A DNA stretch of 64,000 nt from Acanthosepion esculentum (Eukaryota; Mollusca; Cephalopoda; Sepiida; Sepiidae): positions 71,730,824-71,794,823 of the forward strand of contig OZ038485.1 in NCBI GenBank assembly GCA_964036315.1, given 5' to 3'. Within the stretch, counting starts at the first letter, position 1; every line of letters begins with the position of its first letter. The notes under the pieces are model-generated. The model ran no database searches, was not told where the DNA came from, and saw only the letters and a program-made list of their open reading frames with translations. Of the stretch, positions 36,578 to 48,014 are shown in pieces. The translations under genes were made by a program, and so were the position numbers.

Positions 36578-37874
36578 GAAAAACAAGCCAAAACAGCTTG
36601 CTTTTACACCTAAAATTCAATATTTTTCAAAACTTTGTAAAACTTAAAATTTGCAATATAACTTTGTGAAAACTGTTGAAACTTGTTGAAATCAATAGTT
36701 TTCGATCGATAACATATCGATTTTCAATAATTTTATTGGTTTTCTAAATATTTTAATAAGTAAATTAATTTTTCAAACAACCGTGTTTAACGTTGAAAAA
36801 GAAGCCAAAACAGCTTGCTTTTACACCTAAAATTCAATATTTTTCAAAACTTTGTAAAACTTAAAATTTGCAATATAACTTTGTGAAAACTGTTGAAACT
36901 TGCTGAAATCAATACTTTTCGATCGATAACATATCGATTTTCAATAATTTTATTGGTCTTCTAAAGATTTCAATAAGTAAATCAATTTTTCAAACAACCG
37001 TGTTTAACGTTGAAAAAGAAGCCAAAACAGAATGCTTTTACACCTAAAATTCAATATTTTTCAAAACATTGTAAAACTTAAAATTTGCAATATAACTGTG
37101 TGAAAACTGTTGAAACTTGTTGAAATCAATACTTTTCGATCGATAACATATCAATTTTCAATAATTTTATTGGTTTTCTAAATATTTCAATAAGTAAATC
37201 AATTTTTCAAACAACCGTGTTTAACGTTGAAAAAGAAGCCAAAACAGCTTGCTTTTACACCTAAAATTCAATATTTTACAAAACTTTGTAAAACTAAAAA
37301 TTTGCAATATAACTTTGTGAAAACTGTTGAAACTTGTTGAAATCAATAGTTTTCGATCGATAACATATCGATTTTCAATAATTTTATTGGTTTTCTAAAG
37401 ATTTCAATAAGTAAATCAATTTTTCAAACAACCGTGTTTAACGTTGAAAAACAAGCCAAAACAGCTTGCTTTTACACCTAAAATTCAATATTTTTCAAAA
37501 CTTTGTAAAACTTAAAATTTGCAATATAACTTTGTGAAAACTGTTGAAACATGCTGAAATCAATACTTTTCGATCGATAACATATCGATTTTCAATAATT
37601 TTATTGGTTTTCTAAAGATTTCAATAAGTAAGTCAATTTTTCATACAGTTTAACGTTGAAAAAGAAACCAAAACAGCTTGCTTCTACACCAAAAATTCAA
37701 TATTTTTCAAAACTTTGTAAAACTTAAAATTTGCAATATAACTTTGTGAAAACTGTTGAAACTTGTTGAAATCAATACTTTTCGATCGATAACATATCGA
37801 TTTTCAATAATTTTATTGGTTTTCTAAAGATTTCAATAAGTAAATCAATTTTTCAAACAACCGTGTTTAACGTT
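36578..37874 (+). repeat. Island of left-end subtypes (6 copies)
   Basis: Starts are 36578, 36795, 37012, 37229, 37446 and 37658. The first shares T172, T177 and AAATTAATT with the copy at 4114. The second has G7, C109 and C164 like 4765. The third has A20/A21, A57 and G87 like 4982, but keeps the A that 4982 lost. The fifth is short-ended. The sixth has G7, A10, C27 and A34 like 6923 and 8002. This group is otherwise confined to 4-9 kb. Confidence 0.85.
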
Positions 37875-39171
37875 GAAAAACAAGCCAAAACAGCTTGCTT
37901 TTACACCTAAAATTCAATATTTTTCAAAACTTTGTAAAACTTAAAATTTGCAATATAACTTTGTGAAAACTGTTGAAACTTGTTGAAATCAATACTTTTC
38001 GATCGATAACATATCGATTTTCAATAATTTTATTGGTTTTCTAAAGATTTCAATAAGTAAATCAATTTTTCAAACAACCGTGTTTAACGTTGAAAAACAA
38101 GCCAAAACAGCTTGCTTTTACACCTAAAATTCAATATTTTTCAAAACTTTGTAAAACTTAAAATTTGCAATATAACTTTGTGAAAACTGTTGAAACTTGT
38201 TGAAATCAATACTTTTCGATCGATAACATATCGATTTTCAATAATTTTATTGGTTTTCTAAAGATTTCAATAAGTAAATCAATTTTTCAAACAACCGTGT
38301 TTAACGTTGAAAAACAAGCCAAAACAGCTTGCTTTTACACCTAAAATTCAATATTTTTCAAAACTTTGTAAAACTTAAAATTTGCAATATAACTTTGTGA
38401 AAACTGTTGAAACATGCTGAAATCAATACTTTTCGATCGATAACATATCGATTTTCAATAATTTTATTGGTTTTCTAAAGATTTCAATAAGTAAATCAAT
38501 TTTTCAAACAACCGTGTTTAACGTTCAAAAACAAGCCAAAAGAGCTTGCTTTTACACCTAAAATTCAATATTTTTCAAAACTTTGTAAAACTTAAAATTT
38601 GCAATATAACTGTGTGAAAACTGTTGAAACTTGTTGAAATCAATACTTTTCGATCGATAACATATCGATTTTCAATAATTTTATTGGTTTTCTAAAGATT
38701 TCAATAAGTAAATCAATTTTTCAAACAACCGTGTTTAACGTTGAAAAACAAGCCAAAACAGCTTGCTTTTACACCTAAAATTCAATATTTTTCAAAACTT
38801 TGTAAAACTTAAAATTTGCAATATAACTTTGTGAAAACTGTTGAAACATGCTGAAATCAATACTTTTCGATCGATAACATATCGATTTTCAATAATTTTA
38901 TTGGTTTTCTAAAGATTTCAATAAGTAAGTCAATTTTTCATACAGTTTAACGTTGAAAAACAAACCAAAACAGCTTGCTTTTACACCTAAAATTCAATAT
39001 TTTTCAAAACTTTGTAAAACTTAAAATTTGCAATATAACTTTGTGAAAACTGTTGAAACTTGTTGAAATCAATACTTTTCGATCGATAACATATCGATTT
39101 TCAATAATTTTATTGGTTTTCTAAAGATTTCAATAAGTAAATCAATTTTTCAAACAACCGTGTTTAACGTT
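37875..39171 (+). repeat. Mixed, mostly consensus-like monomers (6 copies)
   Basis: Starts are 37875, 38092, 38309, 38526, 38743 and 38955. The first two are close to the reference. The copy at 38526 begins with C instead of G, has G17 and G87, and follows an A106/C109 copy, an order repeated at 59485-59918 and 62079-62512. The copy at 38743 is short-ended. Confidence 0.85.
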
Positions 39172-41548
39172 GAAAAACAAGCCAAAACAGCTTGCTTTTA
39201 CACCTAAAATTCAATATTTTTCAAAACTTTGTAAAACTTAAAATTTGCAATATAACTTTGTGAAAACTGTTGAAACATGCTGAAATCAATACTTTTCGAT
39301 CGATAACATATCGATTTTCAATAATTTTATTGGTTTTCGAAAGATTTCAATAAGTAAGTCAATTTTTCATACAGTTTAACGTTGAAAAACAAACCAAACC
39401 AGCTTGCTTTTACACCTAAAATTCAATATTTTTCAAAACTTTGTAAAACTTAAAATTTGCAATATAACTGTGTGAAAACTGTTGAAACTTGTTGAAATCA
39501 ATACTTTTCGTTCGATAACATATCGATTTTCAATAATTTTATTGGTTTTCTAAAGATTTCAATAAGTAAATCAATTTTTCAAACAATCGTGTTTAACGTT
39601 GAAAAACAAGCCAAAACAGCTTGCTTTTACACCTAAAATTCAATATTTTACAAAACTTTGTAAAACTTAAAATTTGCAATATAACTTTGTGAAAACTGTT
39701 GAAACTTGTTGAAATCAATAGTTTTCGATCGATAACATATCGATTTTCAATAATTTTATTGGTTTTCTAAAGATTTCAATAAGTAAATCAATTTTTCAAA
39801 CAACCGTGTTTAACGTTGAAAAACAAGCCAAAACAGCTTGCTTTTACACCTAAAATTCAATATTTTTCAAAACTTCGTAAAACTTAAAATTTGCAATATA
39901 ACTTTGTGAAAACTGTTGAAACTTGTTGAAATCAATACTTTTCGATCGATAACATATCGATTTTCAATAATTTTATTGGTTTTCTAAAGATTTCAATAAG
40001 TAAATCAATTTTTCAAACAACCGTGTTTAACGTTGAAAAAGAAGCCAAAACAGCTTGCTTTTACACCTAAAATTCAATATTTTTCAAAACTTTGTAAAAC
40101 TTAAAATTTGCAATATAACTTTGTGAAAACTGTTGAAACTTGTTGAAATCAATACTTTTCGATCGATAACATATCGATTTTCAATAATTTTATTGGTTTT
40201 CTAAAGATTTCAATAAGTAAATCAATTTTTCAAACAACCGTGTTTAACGTTGAAAAACAAGCCAAAACAGCTTGCTTTTACACCTAAAATTCAATATTTT
40301 ACAAAACTTTGTAAAACTTAAAATTTGCAATATAACTTTGTGAAAACTGTTGAAACTTGTTGAAATCAATAGTTTTCGATCGATAACATATCGATTTTCA
40401 ATAATTTTATTGGTTTTCTAAAGATTTCAATAAGTAAATCAATTTTTCAAACAACCGTGTTTAACGTTGAAAAACAAGCCAAAACAGCTTGCTTTTACAC
40501 CTAAAATTCAATATTTTTCAAAACTTTGTAAAACTTAAAATTTGCAATATAACTTTGTGAAAACTGTTGAAACATGCTGAAATCAATACTTTTCGATCGA
40601 TAACATATCGATTTTCAATAATTTTATTGGTTTTCTAAAGATTTCAATAAGTAAGTCAATTTTTCATACAGTTTAACGTTGAAAAACAAACCAAACCAGC
40701 TTGCTTTTACACCTAAAATTCAATATTTTTCAAAACTTTGTAAAACTTAAAATTTGCAATATAACTGTGTGAAAACTGTTGAAACTTGTTGAAATCAATA
40801 CTTTTCGTTCGATAACATATCGATTTTCAATAATTTTATTGGTTTTCTAAAGATTTCAATAAGTAAATCAATTTTTCAAACAATCGTGTTTAACGTTGAA
40901 AAACAAGCCAAAACAGCTTGCTTTTACACCTAAAATTCAATATTTTACAAAACTTTGTAAAACTTAAAATTTGCAATATAACTTTGTGAAAACTGTTGAA
41001 ACTTGTTGAAATCAATAGTTTTCGATCGATAACATATCGATTTTCAATAATTTTATTGGTTTTCTAAAGATTTCAATAAGTAAATCAATTTTTCAAACAA
41101 CCGTGTTTAACGTTGAAAAACAAGCCAAAACAGCTTGCTTTTACACCTAAAATTCAATATTTTTCAAAACTTCGTAAAACTTAAAATTTGCAATATAACT
41201 TTGTGAAAACTGTTGAAACTTGTTGAAATCAATACTTTTCGATCGATAACATATCGATTTTCAATAATTTTATTGGTTTTCTAAAGATTTCAATAAGTAA
41301 ATCAATTTTTCAAACAACCGTGTTTAACGTTGAAAAAGAAGCCAAAACAGCTTGCTTTTACACCTAAAATTCAATATTTTTCAAAACTTTGTAAAACTTA
41401 AAATTTGCAATATAACTTTGTGAAAACTGTTGAAACTTGTTGAAATCAATAGTTTTCGATCGATAACATATCGATTTTCAATAATTTTATTGGTTTTCTA
41501 AAGATTTCAATAAGTAAATCAATTTTTCAAACAACCGTGTTTAACGTT
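39172..41548 (+). repeat. 6-mer higher-order repeat (1297 bp), second copy fused to 5 units
   Basis: Copy 1 starts at 39172, 39384, 39601, 39818, 40035 and 40252. Copy 2 starts at 40469, 40681, 40898, 41115 and 41332. Shared markers in order are: short end; ACCAAACC with G87, T128 and T204; A50+G121; C59; G7. In copy 2 the G7 monomer also has G121, as though the last two monomers of copy 1 had fused with the loss of one unit. Confidence 0.9.
41332..41548 (+). repeat. Chimeric monomer G7...G121
   Basis: This copy has G7 and T50 like 40035 but G121 like 40252, the next monomer in the sister repeat. An in-register crossover between 41381 and 41452 would fuse the two and remove exactly one unit, which is what the shorter second copy shows. 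Confidence 0.75.
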
Positions 41549-44141
41549 GAAAAACAAGCCAAAACAGCTTGCTTTTACACCTAAAATTCAATATTTTTCA
41601 AAACTTTGTAAAACTTAAAATTTGCAATATAACTTTGTGAAAACTGTTGAAACATGCTGAAATCAATACTTTTCGATCGATAACATATCGATTTTCAATA
41701 ATTTTATTGGTTTTCTAAAGATTTCAATAAGTAAATCAATTTTTCAAACAACCGTGTTTAACGTTGAAAAAGAAGCCAAAACAGCTTGCTTTTACACCTA
41801 AAATTCAATATTTTTCAAAACTTTGTAAAACTTAAAATTTGCAATATAACTTTGTGAAAACTGTTGAAACATGCTGAAATCAATACTTTTCGATCGATAA
41901 CATATCGATTTTCAATAATTTTATTGGTTTTCTAAAGATTTCAATAAGTAAGTCAATTTTTCATACAGTTTACGTTGAAAAACAAACCAAAACAGCTTGC
42001 TTTTACACCTAAAATTCAATATTTTTCAAAACATTGTAAAACTTAAAATTTGCAATATAACTTTGTGAAAACTGTTGAAACTTGTTGAAATCAATACTTT
42101 TCGATCGATGACATATCGATTTTCAATAATTTTATTGGTTTTCTAAATATTTCAATAAGTAAATCAATTTTTCAAACAACCGTGTTTAACGTTGAAAAAC
42201 AAGCCAAAACAGCTTGCTTTTACACCTAAAATTCAATATTTTTCAAAACTTTGTAAAACTTAAAATTTGCAATATAACTTTGTGAAAACTGTTGAAACTT
42301 GTTGAAATCAATACTTTTCGATCGATAACATATCGATTTTCAATAATTTTATTGGTTTTCTAAAGATTTCAATAAGTAAATCAATTTTTCAAACAACCGT
42401 GTTTAACGTTGAAAAACAAGCCAAAACAGCTTGCTTTTACACCTAAAATTCAATATTTTTCAAACCTTTGTAAAACTTAAAATTTGCAATATAACTTTGT
42501 GAAAACTGTTGAAACATGCTGAAATCAATACTTTTCGATCGATAACATATCGATTTTCAATAATTTTATTGTTTTTCTAAAGATTTCAATAAGTAAATCA
42601 ATTTTTCAAACAATCGTGTTTAACGTTGAAAAACAAGCCAAAACAGCTTGCTTTTACACCTAAAATTCAATATTTTTCAAAACTTTGTAAAACTTAAAAT
42701 TTGCAATATAACTTTGTGAAAACTGTTGAAACTTGTTGAAATCAATACTTTTCGATCGATAACATATCGATTTTCAATAATTTTATTGGTTTTCTAAAGA
42801 TTTCAATAAGTAAGTCAATTTTTCATACAGTTTAACGTTGAAAAACAAACGAAAACAGCTTGCTTTTACACCTAAAATTCAATATTTTTCAAAACTTTGT
42901 AAAACTTAAAATTTGCAATATAACTTTGTGAAAACTGTTGAAACTTGTTGAAATCAATACTTTTCGATCGATAACATATCGATTTTCAATAATTTTATTG
43001 GTTTTCTAAATATTTCAATAAGTAAATCAATTTTTCAAACAACCGTGTTTAACGTTGAAAAACAAGCCAAAACAGCTTGCTTTTACACCTAAAATTCAAT
43101 ATTTTTCAAAACTTTGTAAAACTTAAAATTTGCAATATAACTTTGTGAAAACTGTTGAAACTTGTTGAAATCAATACTTTTCGATCGATAACATATCGAT
43201 TTTCAATAATTTTATTGGTTTTCTAAAGATTTCAATAAGTAAATCAATTTTTCAAACAACCGTGTTTAACGTTGAAAAAGAAGCCAAAACAGCTTGCTTT
43301 TACACCTAAAATTCAATATTTTACAAAACTTTGTAAAACTTAAAATTTGCAATATAACTTTGTGAAAACTGTTGAAACTTGTTGAAATCAATATTTTTCG
43401 ATCGATAACATATCGATTTTCAATAATTTTATTGGTTTTCTAAAGATTTCAATAAGTAAATCAATTTTTCAAACAACCGTGTTTAACGTTGAAAAACAAG
43501 CCAAAACAGCTTGCTTTTACACCTAAAATTCAATATTTTTCAAAACTTCGTAAAACTTAAAATTTGCAATATAACTTTGTGAAAACTGTTGAAACTTGTT
43601 GAAATCAATACTTTTCGATCGATAACATATCGATTTTCAATAATTTTATTGGTTTTCTAAAGATTTCAATAAGTAAATCAATTTTTCAAACAACCGTATT
43701 TAACGTTGAAAAACAAGCCAAAACAGCTTGCTTTTACACCTAAAATTCAATATTTTTCAAACATTTGTAAAACTTAAAATTTGCAATATAACTTTGTGAA
43801 AACTGTTGAAACTTGTTGAAATCAATACTTTTCGATCGATAACATATCGATTTTCAATAATTTTATTGGTTTTCTAAAGATTTCAATAAGTAAATCAATT
43901 TTTCAAACAACCGTGTTTAACGTTGAAAAACAAGCCAAAACAGCTTGCTTTTACACCTAAAATTCAATATTTTTCAAAACTTTGTAAAACTTAAAATTTG
44001 CAATATAACTTTGTGAAAACTGTTGAAACTTGTTGAAATCAATACTTTTCGATCGATAACATATCGATTTTCAATAATTTTATTGGTTTTCTAAAGATTT
44101 CAATAAGTAAATCAATTTTTCAAACAATCGTGTTTAACGTT
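41549..44141 (+). repeat. Mixed monomers (12 copies)
   Basis: Starts are 41549, 41766, 41977, 42194, 42411, 42628, 42840, 43057, 43274, 43491, 43708 and 43925. The copy at 41766 has a short end lacking one more A (CAGTTTACGTT). The copy at 41977 has G134 in the dyad. The copy at 42411 has C55 and T162. The copy at 43274 is an A50 monomer with T121 where most have C or G. Confidence 0.85.
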
Positions 44142-46726
44142 GAAAAACAAGCCAAAACAGCTTGCTTTTACACCTAAAATTCAATATTTTACAAAACTTT
44201 GTAAAACTTAAAATTTGCAATATAACTTTGTGAAAACTGTTGAAACTTGTTGAAATCAATAGTTTTCGATCGATAACATATCGATTTTCAATAATTTTAT
44301 TGGTTTTCTAAAGATTTCAATAAGTAAGTCAATTTTTCATACAGTTTAACGTTGAAAAACAAACCAAAACAGCTTGCTTTTACACCTAAAATTCAATATT
44401 TTTCAAAACTTTGTAAAACTTAAAATTTGCAATATAACTTTGTGAAAACTGTTGAAACTTGTTGAAATCAATACTTTTCGATCGATAACATATCGATTTT
44501 CAATAATTTTATTGGTTTTCTAAATATTTCAATAAGTAAATCAATTTTTCAAACAACCGTGTTTAACGTTGAAAAACAAGCCAAAACAGCTTGCTTTTAC
44601 ACCTAAAATTCAATATTTTTCAAAACTTTGTAAAACTTAAAATTTGCAATATAACTTTGTGAAAACTGTTGAAACATGCTGAAATCAATACTTTTCGATC
44701 GATAACATATCGATTTTCAATAATTTTATTGGTTTTCTAAAGATTTCAATAAGTAAATCAATTTTTCAAACAACCGTGTTTAACGTTGAAAAAGAAGCCA
44801 AAACAGCTTGCTTTTACACCTAAAATTCAATATTTTTCAAAACTTTGTAAAACTTAAAATTTGCAATATAACTTTGTGAAAACTGTTGAAACATGCTGAA
44901 ATCAATACTTTTCGATCGATAACATATCGATTTTCAATAATTTTATTGGTTTTCTAAAGATTTCAATAAGTAAGTCAATTTTTCATACAGTTTAACGTTG
45001 AAAAACAAACCAAAACAGCTTTCTTTTACACCTAAAATTCAATATTTTTCAAAACTTTGTAAAACTTAAAATTTGCAATATAACTTTGTGAAAACTGTTG
45101 AAACTTGTTGAAATCAATACTTTTCGATCGATAACATATCGATTTTCAATAATTTTATTGGTTTTCTAAAGATTTCAATAAGTAAATCAATTTTTCAAAC
45201 AACCGTGTTTAACGTTTAAAAACAAGCCATAACAGCTTGCTTTTTACACCTAAAATTCAATATTTTTCAAAACTTTGTAAAACTTAAAATTTGCAATATA
45301 ACTTTGTGAAAACTGTTGAAACTTGTTGAAATCAATACTTTTCGATCGATAACATATCGATTTTCAATAATTTTACTGGTTTCCTAAAGATTTCAATAAG
45401 TAAATCAATTTTTCAAACAATCGTGTTTAACGTTGAAAAACAAGCCAAAACAGCTTGCTTTTACACCTAAAATTCAATATTTTTCAAAACTTTGTAAAAC
45501 TTAAAATTTGCAATATAACTTTGTGAAAACTGTTGAAACTTGTTGAAATCAATAGTTTTCGATCGATAACATATCGATTTTCAATAATTTTATTGGTTTT
45601 CTAAAGATTTCAATAAGTAAGTCAATTTTTCATACAGTTTAACGTTGAAAAACAAACCAAAACAGCTTGCTTTTACACCTAAAATTCAATATTTTTCAAA
45701 ACTTTGTAAAACTTAAAATTTGCAATATAACTTTGTGAAAACTGTTGAAACTTGTTGAAATCAATACTTTTCGATCGATAACATATCGATTTTCAATAAT
45801 TTTATTGGTTTTCTAAATATTTCAATAAGTAAATCAATTTTTCGAACAACCGTGTTTAACGTTGAAAAACAAGCCAAAACAGCTTGCTTTTACACCTAAA
45901 ATTCAATATTTTTCGAAACTTTGTAAAACTTAAAATTTGCAATATAACTTTGTGAAAACTGTTGAAACATGCTGAAATCAATACTTTTCGATCGATAACA
46001 TATCGATTTTCAATAATTTTATTGGTTTTCTAAAGGTTTCAATAAGTAAATCAATTTTTCAAACAACCGTGTTTAACGTTGAAAAAGAAGCCAAAACAGC
46101 TTGCTTTTACACCTAAAATTCAATATTTTTCAAAACTTTGTAAAACTTAAAATTTGCAATATAACTTTGTGAAAACTGTTGAAACATGCTGAAATCAATA
46201 CTTTTCGATCGATAACATATCGATTTTCAATAATTTTATTGGTTTTCTAAAGATTTCAATAAGTAAGTCAATTTTTCATACAGTTTAACGTTGAAAAACA
46301 AACCAAAACAGCTTGCTTTTACACCTAAAATTCAATATTTTTCAAAACTTTGTAAAACTTAAAATTTGCAATATAACTTTGTGAAAACTGTTGAAACTTG
46401 TTGAAATCAATACTTTTCGATCGATAACATATCGATTTTCAATAATTTTATTGGTTTTCTAAAGATTTCAATAAGTAAATCAATTTTTTAAACAACCGTG
46501 TTTAACGTTGAAAAACAAGCCAAAACAGCTTGCTTTTACACCTAAAATTCAATATTTTCCAAAACTTTGTAAAACTTAAAATTTGCAATATAACTTTGTG
46601 AAAACTGTTGAAACTTGTTGAAATCAATACTTTTCGATCGATAACATATCGATTTTCAATAATTTTATTGGTTTTCTAAAGATTTCAATAAGTAAATCAA
46701 TTTTTCAAACAACCGTGTTTAACGTT
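44142..46726 (+). repeat. 6-mer higher-order repeat, about 1293 bp x 2
   Basis: Copy 1 starts at 44142, 44354, 44571, 44788, 45000 and 45217. Copy 2 starts at 45435, 45647, 45864, 46081, 46293 and 46510. Both run: G121 with short end; A10 with T172; A106/C109; G7 with A106/C109 and short end; A10; long-end copy. The copies have since diverged: 45217 has an extra T in CTTTTTAC and TACTGGTTTCC, 45864 has G178-side AAAGGTTT, and 46510 has ATTTTCC. A partial third run begins at 46944. Confidence 0.85.
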
Positions 46727-48014
46727 GAAAAACAAGCCAAAACAGCTTGCTTTTACACCTAAAATTCAATATTTTTCAAAACTTTGTAAAACTTAAAATT
46801 TGCAATATAACTTTGTGAAAACTGTTGAAACATGCTGAAATCAATACTTTTCGATCGATAACATATCGATTTTCAATAATTTTATTGGTTTTCTAAAGAT
46901 TTCAATAAGTAAATCAATTTTTCAAACAACCGTGTTTAACGTTGAAAAACAAGCCAAAACAGCTTGCTTTTACACCTAAAATTCAATATTTTTCAAAACT
47001 TTGTAAAACTTAAAATTTGCAATATAACTTTGTGAAAACTGTTGAAACATGCTGAAATCAATACTTTTCGATCGATAACATATCGATTTTCAATAATTTT
47101 ATTGGTTTTCTAAAGATTTCAATAAGTAAGTCAATTTTTCATACAGTTTAACGTTGAAAAACAAACCAAAACAGCTTGCTTTTACACCTAAAATTCAATA
47201 TTTTTCAAAACTTTGTAAAACTTAAAATTTGCAATATAACTTTGTGAAAACTGTTGAAACTTGTTAAAATCAATACTTTTCGATCGATAACATATCGATT
47301 TTCAATAATTTTATTGGTTTTCTAAAGATTTCAATAGGTAAATCAATTTTTCAAACAACCGTGTTTAACGTTGAAAAACAAGCCAAAACAGCTTGCTTTT
47401 ACACCTAAAATTCAATATTTTTCAAAACTTTGTAAAACTTAAAATTTGCAATATAACTTTGTGAAAACTGTTGAAACATGCTGAAATCAATACTTTTCGA
47501 TCGATAACATATCGATTTTCAATAATTTTATTGGTTTTCTAAAGATTTCAATAAGTAAATCAATTTTTCAAACAACCGTGTTTAACGTTGAAAAAGAAGC
47601 CAAAACAGCTTGCTTTTACACCTAAAATTCAATATTTTTCAAAACTTTGTAAAACTTCAAATTTGCAATATAACTTTGTGAAAACTGTTGAAACATGCTG
47701 AAATCAATACTTTTCGATCGATAACATATCGATTTTCAATAATTTTATTGGTTTTCTAAAGATTTCAATAAGTCAATTTTTCATACAGTTTAACGTTGAA
47801 AAACAAACCAAAACAGCTTTCTTTTACACCTAAAATTCAATATTTTTCAAAACTTTGTAAAACTTAAAATTTGCAATATAACTTTGTGAAAACTGTTGAA
47901 ACTTGTTGAAATCAATAGTTTTCGATCGATAACATATCGATTTTCAATAATTTTATTGGTTTTCTAAAGATTTCAATAAGTAAATCAATTTTTCAAACAA
48001 CTGTGTTTAACGTT
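46727..48014 (+). repeat. Partial run of the preceding 6-mer (6 copies)
   Basis: Starts are 46727, 46944, 47156, 47373, 47590 and 47798. From 46944 the order is short end, A10, A106/C109, G7 with short end, A10, as in the block before. The copy at 47590 is only 208 bp: besides the short end it has lost four bases at AATAAGTCAATT. It also has TTCAAATT at offsets 67-74. Confidence 0.85.
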
